Assembly (NCBI GenBank): GCA_021828285.1
Contig: JAKASG010000005.1
Location: 1 to 63,916, forward strand
Source: Acidobacteriota bacterium
GTDB lineage: Bacteria > Acidobacteriota > Terriglobia > UBA7540
Length of the DNA: 63,916 nt
Direction of reading: 5' to 3'
The position numbers and the translations under genes are program-made. Positions within the stretch are counted from its first letter, which is position 1, and every line of letters starts with the position of its first letter. This document shows, in pieces, positions 41,389 through 49,474 of this stretch. The notes below the pieces were generated by a model that worked only from the letters and a program-made list of their open reading frames with translations, was not told the origin of the DNA and did not search any database.

Positions 41389-42516
41389 TCATCGCAATCG
41401 TTCGCGTTCCAAGCGAATTCTTTGCCCGGTCACGCTGCGGTTGCGCTCGGCTTTTTTGAATGCGGAGAGGATAGCGTAATAGGCGGGCTTCGGCTTGTAG
41501 GCGGAACTGAAGGGAAGCGCGAAGCCGAATTTTTCGTGCGTATGATGCGGAATCCAGGAATAACGGTCGGTAAATCCCCACGTCTGGAACGCCGTGCACG
41601 CAGGTTCCTGCGCGCAGGCTTCGGCGACCCGGCCGTAGACTTTGGCCTGGCGCGCGAGTTCATTCGAGCTGAGGAGTTGGCCCTGCGCGTTTACAGGGAC
41701 GCGCACATCGAGCTCGGTAATTTGAACTTGAACGCCCAGTCCTCCGAAGCGCGCGATGTTGGCGGCGAGTTGTGACACGCCGGCTGCATTGAGGCCCAAA
41801 TGCGCCTGCAGCCCCACGCCGTCAATCGGCACGCCGCGAGCTTTGAAGTCCTTGACCATGGCATAAATGGCGTCAGACTTCGCGTTGATCCCCTCCGCGT
41901 CAAAGTCATTGTAAAAGAGCAGCGCCTTCGGATCGGCCGCGTGCGCCCATCGGAAAGCCTGCGCAATATAAGCCGTTCCGTCGCCCGCGAGACCGATTCC
42001 CGGCCGGTCGTACCAGATCGAATGCCGCAGGTGACCTTCACGATCGAAGGCCTCATTGACAACGTCCCAGGCAAATACCCGGCCCGCGTAATGCCCGGCG
42101 ACGCGCGTGATGTGCTGCCTCATGATCTCCCGTAATTGCGCGGGTGTGAAGTGGCCGCGGTAGAGCCAGGCGGGGTTAAACTTCGCCCAAAGCAGATTGT
42201 GCCCGCGAACCTTCATGCCGTGCGCTTGCGCAAACCGGACCAATTCGTCTCCCGGCCGGAAGTTGAATTGCCCGCGCGCCGGCTCGGTCGCCCGCCACTT
42301 CATCTGATTTTCCGGCTCGATCATGCTGTAATCGCGGATAAGCGTTGCAGTATAATTCGGGTCGCTGAAGTGCTGCGGAGCGGCCGCAGCGCCCGCAAGA
42401 ATGCCGATGCGCGCACCCGCGCTACGAAGCGACTGGCTTCCGCCCGCCGCCATCAAGCCGCCGGCTAACGCAAGCAGCATTACTGCAGCAGCGCTCCCGA
42501 CAATTCGCCGTGCCAT
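41389..42516 (-). CDS. GH10 endo-beta-1,4-xylanase-like glycosidase
   Basis: The 375-residue exported protein has a signal peptide (GSAAAVMLLALAGGLMAAGG) and a GH10 barrel. The acid/base glutamate is in WDVVNEAFDR and the nucleophile in VQITELDVRV; TEPARGQFNF and QTWGFTDRYSWIP are also typical. The conserved strand that usually reads HGHTLVWH is GHNLLWAKFNP here, so the second histidine is replaced. The enzyme would cut xylan chains outside the cytoplasm. It stands alone, 26 bases from the divergent radical SAM gene. Confidence 0.9.
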   Translation of the reverse strand: MARRIVGSAAAVMLLALAGGLMAAGGSQSLRSAGARIGILAGAAAAPQHFSDPNYTATLIRDYSMIEPENQMKWRATEPARGQFNFRPGDELVRFAQAHGMKVRGHNLLWAKFNPAWLYRGHFTPAQLREIMRQHITRVAGHYAGRVFAWDVVNEAFDREGHLRHSIWYDRPGIGLAGDGTAYIAQAFRWAHAADPKALLFYNDFDAEGINAKSDAIYAMVKDFKARGVPIDGVGLQAHLGLNAAGVSQLAANIARFGGLGVQVQITELDVRVPVNAQGQLLSSNELARQAKVYGRVAEACAQEPACTAFQTWGFTDRYSWIPHHTHEKFGFALPFSSAYKPKPAYYAILSAFKKAERNRSVTGQRIRLERERLR

Positions 42517-42542
42517 AATTTCCCTCCCATCATCGCTGCAAA

Positions 42543-43652
42543 ATGAAAAAATCCCCTGACCCGGAGCTTTCAGGGTATCCTAGTAAGGAGCGGTTGGAAA
42601 GCATTTCCCCCGCGGACATTGCCATGAAGTACTCCTACATCGCCAAGTGCGCGGTCAAGCATCTCTGGTCGGGCTTTAAGCTGCCCTACATGACGATGTT
42701 TGAGACGACGCTGATGTGCAATATGTTTTGCGAATACTGCATCTTTGGCGAGGAAGGGAAGTTCAACGACCTGAAGTCGCGTGCCGAACGCGAGCGCATT
42801 TTCAAGCGCATTGATGAGATGGTGGACCTTGGAGTTTTCGCGCTCAGCTTTTCGGGCGGCGAGCCACTGCTCAATCCCAATACCTGCGACTACATCGCTT
42901 ATGCGGCGGACAAAGGCATGTGGACTTCCATGCCGACGAATGGCTTGCTGATTCGCAAGTACGCCGACGGGATTGCGCGGCTCGACATGCTCGAAGTCTC
43001 CATTGACTCGCTCAATCCCGAGCGATTCGCCAAGCGCCGCGGAATCAACGGGCTTCCCAAAATCATTGAGAACCTGGAATTCGTGCTCACCAAGCGGAAG
43101 CCGTTTACGACCCAAATCAATGCCGCGGTCAATCTGGAAAATCTCAATGATTTGCCTGAGCTTGCCAATTTCGCCAAACAACACGACATCGTGCTGCATC
43201 CTGAGGCCGTTCACAATGTCATGAGGGCTGGCGAATTACTTCCTGATTGCGAATTGCACGGGGCGGAAATTGACCGCGTCGAGCAGGCCTTGCGCGCCCT
43301 GCGTACTGCTTTTCCGAAGAATGTGCGCTTCTATTCTCATTATTACGACTTCTATCGTAAGGGCGGTTTTGGGCCCCACTTCCCGTGCCGCCACCCTTCA
43401 AAACTTATTTCTATGAAGCCTGACGGCGCCATCCACCTCCCGTGCGCCTTTTACACCCTGTTCAAGTCCCAAACCCCTCTTAAAGAAATCTTCGCCTCGG
43501 AAGAAGCTCGCAAAATTATTTCCCAGGAAAAGACGCTTTGGGATTTTTGCAAAGGCTGCAAGATCGGCTGTCCGTACGAAGTAAGCGCCTTCACAAACAG
43601 TCCAATGCTCGCGGTTAAGTCTGCTTTGAACTTCCTAAGGCTCAGTGAGTAA
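42543..43652 (+). CDS. Radical SAM protein with C-terminal cysteine cluster
   Basis: The 369-residue protein has the 4Fe-4S/SAM motif C59-x3-C63-x2-C66 (CNMFCEYC), the GGEP motif (FALSFSGGEPLLN), and SIDSLNPERFAKRRG. A C-terminal set of five cysteines (CRHPS, CAFY, CKGCKIGC) probably binds an auxiliary cluster, in the manner of SPASM/Twitch domains. The layout recalls lipid-acting HpnH-like enzymes and peptide-modifying SPASM enzymes; neither is certain. It is followed by a sigma-54 promoter and a lipid/polyketide-type operon, so a role in that pathway is plausible, although it has its own transcription start. Confidence 0.85.
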   Translation: MKKSPDPELSGYPSKERLESISPADIAMKYSYIAKCAVKHLWSGFKLPYMTMFETTLMCNMFCEYCIFGEEGKFNDLKSRAERERIFKRIDEMVDLGVFALSFSGGEPLLNPNTCDYIAYAADKGMWTSMPTNGLLIRKYADGIARLDMLEVSIDSLNPERFAKRRGINGLPKIIENLEFVLTKRKPFTTQINAAVNLENLNDLPELANFAKQHDIVLHPEAVHNVMRAGELLPDCELHGAEIDRVEQALRALRTAFPKNVRFYSHYYDFYRKGGFGPHFPCRHPSKLISMKPDGAIHLPCAFYTLFKSQTPLKEIFASEEARKIISQEKTLWDFCKGCKIGCPYEVSAFTNSPMLAVKSALNFLRLSE

Positions 43653-43701
43653 TTACCGGTTTCCGCGGCATGGAGATATTCAAAAACTCTTCGTGCTGGA
43701 C

Positions 43702-43716
43702 GTATCAATTTGACAC
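43702..43716. promoter_or_regulatory. Upstream repeat 1 (GTATCAATTTGACAC)
   Basis: First of two identical 15-bp sites. Each is a near-palindrome, GTATCA-N3-TGACAC, with one mismatch between the arms. Start-to-start spacing to the second copy is 33 bp, about three helical turns, as expected for an activator oligomer bound on one face of DNA. It lies 115 bp upstream of the -24 element. An alternative is the relic end of an IS21-type element, whose ends also carry repeated motifs. Confidence 0.6.
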
Positions 43717-43734
43717 TAAACCGCTCGTAAGAAT

Positions 43735-43749
43735 GTATCAATTTGACAC
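43735..43749. promoter_or_regulatory. Upstream repeat 2 (GTATCAATTTGACAC)
   Basis: Second identical copy of the 15-bp site, 81 bp upstream of the sigma-54 -24 element and within the normal range for an enhancer-binding protein. The surrounding DNA is much richer in A and T than the flanking genes, which would help DNA bending. Confidence 0.6.
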
Positions 43750-43830
43750 AGTAAGACCATGTGTTCTATCATAATCTCCATTTTTATTTGTAAGTGTATT
43801 GTTTGCTATAGATTAATTGCAAATTTGGAA

Positions 43831-43846
43831 TGGCACGAGGATTGCA
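43831..43846 (+). promoter_or_regulatory. Sigma-54 promoter (TGGCAC-N5-TTGCA)
   Basis: The sequence TGGCACGAGGATTGCA is a full consensus match for sigma-54 (RpoN): GG and GC are separated by exactly 10 bases. Transcription would start about a dozen bases further on, some 35 bases before the GTG of the receiver gene. Sigma-54 promoters need an ATP-driven activator; two repeats upstream give possible sites, and an NtrC-type activator is encoded at 55.2-56.6 kb. Confidence 0.85.
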
Positions 43847-43890
43847 GTTCATCCATTGGGGGATTGTACTTACCCCCAGGTGAACCAAAC

Positions 43891-44286
43891 GTGGGCTCGA
43901 CAAGAGTATTGGTTGTTGATGACGACGCTGAAAGCCGTGAGCTGGTGGCGGAAGTTCTCGTGGCAAACGGCTACGTCGTGGATTCCGTGGAAAACGCGGC
44001 TGCGGCGCGTGCTGCCGTGGATCAGGACGGCGCCTACAACGTTGTGATTGCGGATGTGAAGATGCCGAAGGAAACAGGCTTGGAACTCATGCGGAATCTT
44101 CGCCAGCATAATTTCAAGCAGAGCATCATACTGATGTCCTCGTTTATGACAGGGCGAGAACGAGAGCTTGCGGAGCAGATGGGAGCGGAGGCGCTCTTGG
44201 AAAAGCCCTTCAGGCTTACCGAGCTTCTGCGCGCCGTCGAAGAGGCGGTTGCCAAACAAACGCAAGAGCTCGGCTTGGCGAACTGA
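43891..44286 (+). CDS. Stand-alone response regulator receiver protein
   Basis: The 131-residue protein is a single REC domain with no output domain. It has the acidic pocket (RVLVVDDDAE), the phospho-acceptor aspartate at residue 55 (VVIADVKMP), and the conserved lysine in LLEKPFR. The start is the GTG at 43891, which has AGGTGA 8 bases upstream; the longer upstream reading would run through the sigma-54 promoter. It is the first gene behind that promoter, so phosphorelay input may feed into the pathway by protein contact and not by DNA binding. Confidence 0.88.
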   Translation: MGSTRVLVVDDDAESRELVAEVLVANGYVVDSVENAAAARAAVDQDGAYNVVIADVKMPKETGLELMRNLRQHNFKQSIILMSSFMTGRERELAEQMGAEALLEKPFRLTELLRAVEEAVAKQTQELGLAN

Positions 44287-44338
44287 GGGTTTCAAGGCCG
44301 GACTCGACCGGCCAAAATTGCGGACGTAAGGAGCTACG

Positions 44339-44629
44339 ATGGAAGTTGCCGACAAGGTCATCGAAATCATCACGCGCGAGCAGCATCTTGAGCCGGGTAA
44401 AGTCACCATCGACTCGAGCTTCGAGGAGTTAGGCATTGATTCTCTCGATGGCGTGAACATCCTGTTTGCCGTCGAAGAAGAATTCAAGATTGACATCCCT
44501 GATGCCGTGGCTCAGAACATGAAGAGCGTGCGCCAGGTGGTGGACGCTCTGACCCGTGTGCTCGAAGGAAAGGACATCTCGGACCTGGTCGCCCTGAGCA
44601 AGGGAAGCGCGCCCGCGCCGGGCAATTAA
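44339..44629 (+). CDS. Acyl carrier protein
   Basis: A 96-residue acidic carrier protein with the phosphopantetheine-attachment serine at residue 35 in ELGIDSLDGVNILFAVEEEF. It differs from housekeeping AcpP in carrying a longer C-terminal tail (KDISDLVALSKGSAPAPGN) and DSLDGV in place of DSLDTV. It stands with a ketosynthase 28 bases downstream, so it is probably a dedicated carrier for this operon. Unlike housekeeping acpP, it is not next to fabD, fabG or fabF. Confidence 0.93.
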   Translation: MEVADKVIEIITREQHLEPGKVTIDSSFEELGIDSLDGVNILFAVEEEFKIDIPDAVAQNMKSVRQVVDALTRVLEGKDISDLVALSKGSAPAPGN

Positions 44630-44657
44630 ATCCATCGCCGCGGTTGAGGAGCCAAGG

Positions 44658-45890
44658 GTGCGCAGAGTCGTTATTACCGGTGTCGGTTTGATCGCTTCCA
44701 CGGGGAAGAACGCGGAAACTTTTTTCCGCAACCTGCTGGAGGCGCGTTCCGGTGTTCGGCGCATCTCGCAGTTCGATCCATCGCCTCTTTCGATTCAGAT
44801 TGCCGCCGAAGTGCCCGACTACAGCCCCACGGATTATTTTCCTGCGAAGCGCCTCGACCTTCTCGACCGGTTTTCGCAGTTTGCTTTAATCGCCGCGAAA
44901 GAAGCGGTGACTTCAAGTGGTCTTGAAGTTTCGGAAGCGGAGCGTCCTCGCTTCGGCGTGGTGATTGGGACGGGCATGGGCGGCGCAGGGACGTTCGAAA
45001 CGGGATATTACAACCTGTTCGCGCAGCAGGCGACGCGGCTCCATCCGTTCACGATTCCTAAAATCATGCACAACGCAGCGACTTCCCAGGTCTGCATGGA
45101 ATTTGGCGCGCAGGGTCCCTCGCTCGCGATCGCGACGGCTTGCTCGTCTTCGGGCCACGCGCTCGGCGAGGCGTTCCACTTCATCAAGCACGGTACGGCC
45201 GAAGTGATGCTGGCCGGCGGAAGTGACGCGCCGATTACTTACGGGATGCTTCGATGCTGGGAGTCCGTGCGCGTTCTGGCTTCGGGGAACGGCGATCCGC
45301 GGGCGGCCTGCCGTCCGTTTTCCGCCGACCGTGACGGAATGGTGATCGGCGAAGGCGCGGGCATTCTGGTGCTCGAGGAATACGAACACGCGAGGAAGCG
45401 CGGGGCAAAAATTTACGCGGAACTCGCGGGCTACGGCCTCAGTTCCGATGCCTGCCACATCACGCAGCCGAGCATTGACGGTCCCGCTCGCGCCATCCGC
45501 ATGGCCCTCGGCGAGGCGGAGGTTGCGCCCGAGCAAGTGGATTACATCAACGCGCACGGGACGGGAACGAAGCTCAACGACGCGACGGAGACGGCCGTCA
45601 TTAAGGAAGTCTTCAAGGAGCACGCGCGGCGCCTCTTCATCAGCTCGACCAAATCCATGCACGGACACACGATGGGCGCGACGGGCGCGATTGAAATGGT
45701 GGCAACTGTCCTCGCGCTCGACCGCGGGCTGATTCCGCCCACCGCGAATTACACGGCGCCCGATCCGGAATGCGATCTCGACTACGTGCCGAATACGGCC
45801 CGCGAAAAGCCCATCCGGATTGCGCTCTCCAATTCTTTCGCGTTCGGCGGTTTGAACGCCGTGCTGCTCGTGCGGCGCATGGAAGGTTAG
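44658..45890 (+). CDS. Beta-ketoacyl-ACP synthase, FabF-like
   Basis: The 410-residue condensing enzyme has the nucleophile cysteine in IATACSSSGHALGEAF and the two catalytic histidines in INAHGTGTKLND and SMHGHTMGATGA, so the Cys-His-His triad is intact and it should condense malonyl-ACP with an acyl chain. The start is GTG with GAGGAGCCAAG upstream. No ketoreductase or dehydratase gene follows; reduction either uses housekeeping enzymes or does not occur. Confidence 0.93.
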   Translation: MRRVVITGVGLIASTGKNAETFFRNLLEARSGVRRISQFDPSPLSIQIAAEVPDYSPTDYFPAKRLDLLDRFSQFALIAAKEAVTSSGLEVSEAERPRFGVVIGTGMGGAGTFETGYYNLFAQQATRLHPFTIPKIMHNAATSQVCMEFGAQGPSLAIATACSSSGHALGEAFHFIKHGTAEVMLAGGSDAPITYGMLRCWESVRVLASGNGDPRAACRPFSADRDGMVIGEGAGILVLEEYEHARKRGAKIYAELAGYGLSSDACHITQPSIDGPARAIRMALGEAEVAPEQVDYINAHGTGTKLNDATETAVIKEVFKEHARRLFISSTKSMHGHTMGATGAIEMVATVLALDRGLIPPTANYTAPDPECDLDYVPNTAREKPIRIALSNSFAFGGLNAVLLVRRMEG

Positions 45891-45930
45891 CAGGCGCGAT
45901 GTGACGGGCCGCCCGGGAGGCGGTGCAGAG

Positions 45931-47118
45931 ATGAAGATTCGCAGAGTCGCCATCTTGACTTTGAGTGTTGGCGCGGGACACTTGCGCGCGGCCGAAGCGG
46001 TCCATCGGGCCGTTTACGCGGGCGGCGATGATGTCGATGCGCGGACCATTGACCTGCTCAAGCACTCGAGCCGGTGGTTTCTCGCCGTCTATGTGACGAC
46101 GTACTGGCAGATGCTTCGCCGCGCGCCCTGGATGTGGCGCTGGTTGTTTATCCGACGCCAGAAGAAGATGCACCGCAAGACGGCGCCGTGGTGGATCTTC
46201 CGGCGGGGGTGCCGCGCGGCGCTCGAGCAGTTGAAAACGCTTGCGCCGCATCTTGTGATAGCGACGGAGGTGGGCGCCGCGGAATTCGCGGCCATGGCCC
46301 GGCGCGGAGGGTGGTTCGACGCGCCCATTATTGCGGTGCAAACCGATTTTTATACCGAGCCCCCCTGGGTGCAGCCGGAAATTGACGTTTACTGTGTGGC
46401 GAGCGAGGAAGCGAAGTCGCAACTGATTAGCTGGGGCGTTTCCTCGAACCGGGTTGTGACCTGCGGAATCCCCGTAGACTCCGCCTTTGCTCTGCGCTTC
46501 GATCGCGCCGAACTGTTCCAGGCTCTGGGTCTTGACGCCGGGCGGCCTGTGGTGCTCGTGATGGGCGGAGGGATGGGCCCGGCTCCGCTCGATCAGATCG
46601 TCGAGCGCTTGGCTTTCTGCCGGCAGCCGCTTCAGGTGCTGGCCGTCGCCGGCAACAACCGGGAATTGCGCGCGCGCCTCGAGGCGCTGCGTGGGCGGGT
46701 CATGCTCGACTTGCACGTTTTCGGATGGACCGACAAAATTCCTGAGCTGATGGCTGTGTCCAACCTCCTGATCACCAAGCCGGGTGGCGTGACGGCTGCC
46801 GAAGCCCTAGCTGTGGGATTGCCCATGGTCCTGACGCATCCTATTCCTGGGCCGGAAGAGCTGCACCTGCGTTACCTGGCCGAGCGTGCCGTGGCGGTCG
46901 AGGCAAAATCGCTTAATGAGATTCCAGGAGTGGTCTCCGCCTTGCTCGCTGACGGCGCTGCACTCAAGCGGATGACGCAGCAGGCCCGCGAAGCGGCCCG
47001 CCCCGATGCCGCTTTTGCTGTTGCTCAAATCGCTCGCGCCGTCCTCGAGAAAGGGACGTATATCGACCTGCTGGCTTCGCCTACCCTCCGGCCGGACGAG
47101 TCCATCTTTGTAATGTGA
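45931..47118 (+). CDS. GT28/MGDG-synthase-like glycosyltransferase
   Basis: The 395-residue protein has the MGDG-synthase N-terminal signature (ILTLSVGAGHLRAAEAVHRA), an internal FYTEPPWVQPEIDVYCVASE segment, and the C-terminal GT-B donor-binding motif (LITKPGGVTAAEALAVGLPM). Relatives transfer a sugar from a nucleotide sugar to diacylglycerol or another lipid. GGGAGGCGGTGCAGAG precedes the ATG at 45931. With the ACP and ketosynthase next to it, glycosylation of an acyl product is a reasonable inference, but the acceptor is unknown. Confidence 0.88.
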   Translation: MKIRRVAILTLSVGAGHLRAAEAVHRAVYAGGDDVDARTIDLLKHSSRWFLAVYVTTYWQMLRRAPWMWRWLFIRRQKKMHRKTAPWWIFRRGCRAALEQLKTLAPHLVIATEVGAAEFAAMARRGGWFDAPIIAVQTDFYTEPPWVQPEIDVYCVASEEAKSQLISWGVSSNRVVTCGIPVDSAFALRFDRAELFQALGLDAGRPVVLVMGGGMGPAPLDQIVERLAFCRQPLQVLAVAGNNRELRARLEALRGRVMLDLHVFGWTDKIPELMAVSNLLITKPGGVTAAEALAVGLPMVLTHPIPGPEELHLRYLAERAVAVEAKSLNEIPGVVSALLADGAALKRMTQQAREAARPDAAFAVAQIARAVLEKGTYIDLLASPTLRPDESIFVM

Positions 47119-47235
47119 CTTCGGGACAGAAATCAGTAGGCGGGAGACAGAAGGCTCGAGCGATGGCTAGGGGATGCGCCGCCCTTCTGCATCCTGACTC
47201 TTGGCTTCACGCAGGGCGCCTGGCCGGATTGAAAG

Positions 47236-48552
47236 ATGCTCAGTGAGATTCGCCAATTCGTCGAGCGCAAAGTGATCGGTGATTCGATTCCGTCGCTCGT
47301 GCGCTGGGGCAAAAGCGTGCCGCCAGGCCTTATGCGGCGGCTGCAGGCGGAGGAGTTCCGCAAGGTGATTCGATACGCGGCGGCGCGCCAGAAGTTTTTC
47401 CGGCACAAGCTCGGCGAGGCGGGCGTTGACCCGGGGAGTGTGCGCGGTCCTGAAGATTTGGGCGAAATTTTTACCACTCCTGAAGACTTGATCACGCTGC
47501 CTGCTGAGGATTTTCTCTGCCGTGAGCCGCAGGCGGTTTTTGAAACGACCGGCACGTCGGGAGGACCGAAACACGTCTACTTCAGCTACGAGGAGCTCGA
47601 CTTTGCGGCGCGCTATCAGGCGGCTGCGTTGTGGGAAAGCGGCGTGCGGCCCGGCGACCGCGCCTTGTGCACTTTCGACGCCGGCTACTGGATCAGCAGT
47701 TGGGTCACGTTCCTTGCCGCAAAGCAGATAGGAGTTTTCTGCTCGGCGATTGGCAAGCCTGCGCCCGCGGAAGTTTTCGAGCGCCTTCGGCTCTATCGTT
47801 ATAACGTCCTCCTTGCCGACCCGACCTGGCTGGTTAGCTTGAGCGAAATCGCCGAATCGCAGGGCGCTCTGCCGATGAAATTCATTTTCGCCGCGGGCGA
47901 CCGCATGACCAGCGCCTATCGCGACTACGTGCAGAAGGTGTGGCATGCGCCCGTGATTTTGGGCTACGGCTCGACGGAAATGGGCGGCGGGGCGGGAATG
48001 GAATGCCGCGCACGGTCGGGATACCACCTCGACGATTACAACATGCTCTTTGAAATCCTCAACCCGGACCCGGAGGGTTACGGGGAACTCGTGATGACGA
48101 CGCTCTCCCGGCGCACGATGCCGCTCATCCGCTATCGGGTCCGCGATGTGGCGCGCTGGATTCCGGAGCCTTGCCCCTGCGGAGCGCCTCTGCGGCGCAT
48201 CAGCCCCATCCGCGGCCGGCGCGACGAAATGGTTGTGATGGGTGCGGGCAATATGCATCCCGAAATCTTTGAGAACGTGATGCGGGGCGTGGAGGGGATC
48301 GAGGAAAACTGGCAGGTTGCCGTCCGCCAGGAAGGCGTCCACGACATTCTGGAGTTCCGGCTCCAGCTTTCGAACGGCCGCGAGCCCGAGGCGGTCGAAC
48401 GCCGCGTGCGCGAGAATCTCGAAAAGCGATATCCGGAGATTTGGGCGAACCACACGTGCGGAATGTACCGGATGGCTTTCCGGTTTCTTCCGCCAGGAAG
48501 CCTGCCTTTGGGCCGCAAGCCTAAGCGATTGGTGGATGAGCGAGCGGGCTAA
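47236..48552 (+). CDS. Adenylate-forming enzyme, PaaK/CapK family
   Basis: The 438-residue protein has the nucleotide-binding loop TTGTSGGPKHVYFSYEEL, the motif ILGYGSTEMGGGAG, and a C-terminal lid (RGRRDEMVVMGAGNMHPEIF). PaaK relatives make aryl-CoA thioesters; CapK-type members occur in surface-polysaccharide loci. A CPCGAPLRRI segment, probably metal-binding, is common in this family. It could load an acid onto CoA or onto the ACP encoded upstream. The 117-base gap before it has no clear promoter, and GGATTGAAAG may be its ribosome binding site. Confidence 0.88.
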   Translation: MLSEIRQFVERKVIGDSIPSLVRWGKSVPPGLMRRLQAEEFRKVIRYAAARQKFFRHKLGEAGVDPGSVRGPEDLGEIFTTPEDLITLPAEDFLCREPQAVFETTGTSGGPKHVYFSYEELDFAARYQAAALWESGVRPGDRALCTFDAGYWISSWVTFLAAKQIGVFCSAIGKPAPAEVFERLRLYRYNVLLADPTWLVSLSEIAESQGALPMKFIFAAGDRMTSAYRDYVQKVWHAPVILGYGSTEMGGGAGMECRARSGYHLDDYNMLFEILNPDPEGYGELVMTTLSRRTMPLIRYRVRDVARWIPEPCPCGAPLRRISPIRGRRDEMVVMGAGNMHPEIFENVMRGVEGIEENWQVAVRQEGVHDILEFRLQLSNGREPEAVERRVRENLEKRYPEIWANHTCGMYRMAFRFLPPGSLPLGRKPKRLVDERAG

Positions 48553-48561
48553 AACAAGGGT

Positions 48562-48635
48562 GGCGAGTGTGCGGGAGGAGGTAAGAGGGTGGTTCCCATG
48601 ATCCCCTACGAGGTGCCCTCGCCGCCACACTCGCC
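48562..48635. repeat. Intergenic inverted repeat GGCGAGTGTG / CACACTCGCC
   Basis: A perfect 10-bp inverted repeat (48562-48571 with 48626-48635) encloses 54 bases that also contain smaller complementary purine and pyrimidine runs. It lies in the 154-base gap between the adenylate-forming enzyme and the HAD phosphatase gene. As RNA it would form a long branched hairpin; no T run follows directly. It might tune expression of the last two genes. Confidence 0.45.
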
Positions 48636-48706
48636 GATTGATTGTCATTCTAGCGCAGGGACCGGGCGGATGTGAAGAAGTTTTTTCTTTTTTTGTGAAA
48701 GAAATT

Positions 48707-49474
48707 ATGGCGGGTAATCGGACCAATCCAACACGGCCTGCCGTCTTCTGCGATTTCGACGGCACCATTACTCAGGGGGATGTGACGGACCGCATTCTCG
48801 AGGAATTGGCTGCGCCCGATTGGCGCGCCCTGGAGGACGAATGGGTGCGTGGGAGAATCGGTTCACGCGAATGTCTGGAACGACAGATGGCGCTCGTGGA
48901 CGCGTCGGAAGACCAGATCAATGCGCTGATTGACGCGGTTCCGATTGATCCGGGCTTCGCCGGGTTTTACCGGTTCACTCGCGCGCGCCGCATCCCGCTC
49001 TACGTTGTCAGTGACGGCTTCGATTACATCATTCGCCGCGTGCTGAGGCGTTCGGGCATGGAAGGGCCGCTCGAGAACGGCTCGCACCTGTTTTCGAGCG
49101 CGCTCCAGGTACAGAACCGGCGACTGAGCGCATCGTTTCCAGCGCCGCCCTGCGAGCACGGCTGCGCCACGTGTAAGGCGGAAGTGATTGAACGCATCGG
49201 CCGGGCATATGATCCGGTGATCTTTGTCGGAGACGGCCTTTCCGACCGTTACGCCATCGGCCTGGCAGAAATCGTTTTCGCAAAGAACCAACTGCTCGAT
49301 TACTGCCGCAATCACGATCTCGCGTGCAGGCCGTTTGAAACTTTCGCTGATATCCAGGCGGCGCTCAGCGATTCGGCGACCTCGCGCGAGATGGAAACCG
49401 GAAAACATCTCACGCCAAGGAGCCAAGGCGCAGAGCCGGGTGGAGTGGCCCGGCGTTATTCGGGTGAAAAATGA
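48707..49474 (+). CDS. HAD-IB phosphatase, MtnX-like
   Basis: The 255-residue protein has the HAD nucleophile motif FCDFDGTITQGDVTD, motif II in LYVVSDGFDYIIRR, and motif IV in VIFVGDGLSDRYAI. A cysteine-rich stretch (PPCEHGCATCKAEVI) is typical of the MtnX branch and may bind zinc. MtnX acts in methionine salvage, but no other salvage genes are here, so the substrate is probably different. The ATG at 48707 puts the HAD motif near the N terminus; its ribosome binding site is weak. Its stop overlaps the next start as ATGA. Confidence 0.87.
   Translation: MAGNRTNPTRPAVFCDFDGTITQGDVTDRILEELAAPDWRALEDEWVRGRIGSRECLERQMALVDASEDQINALIDAVPIDPGFAGFYRFTRARRIPLYVVSDGFDYIIRRVLRRSGMEGPLENGSHLFSSALQVQNRRLSASFPAPPCEHGCATCKAEVIERIGRAYDPVIFVGDGLSDRYAIGLAEIVFAKNQLLDYCRNHDLACRPFETFADIQAALSDSATSREMETGKHLTPRSQGAEPGGVARRYSGEK

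Noticed and set aside
43759-43890. Longer N terminus for the receiver protein starting upstream
   Set aside because: It would translate the sigma-54 promoter region; the GTG at 43891 has a proper ribosome binding site and starts the REC fold at the right place.
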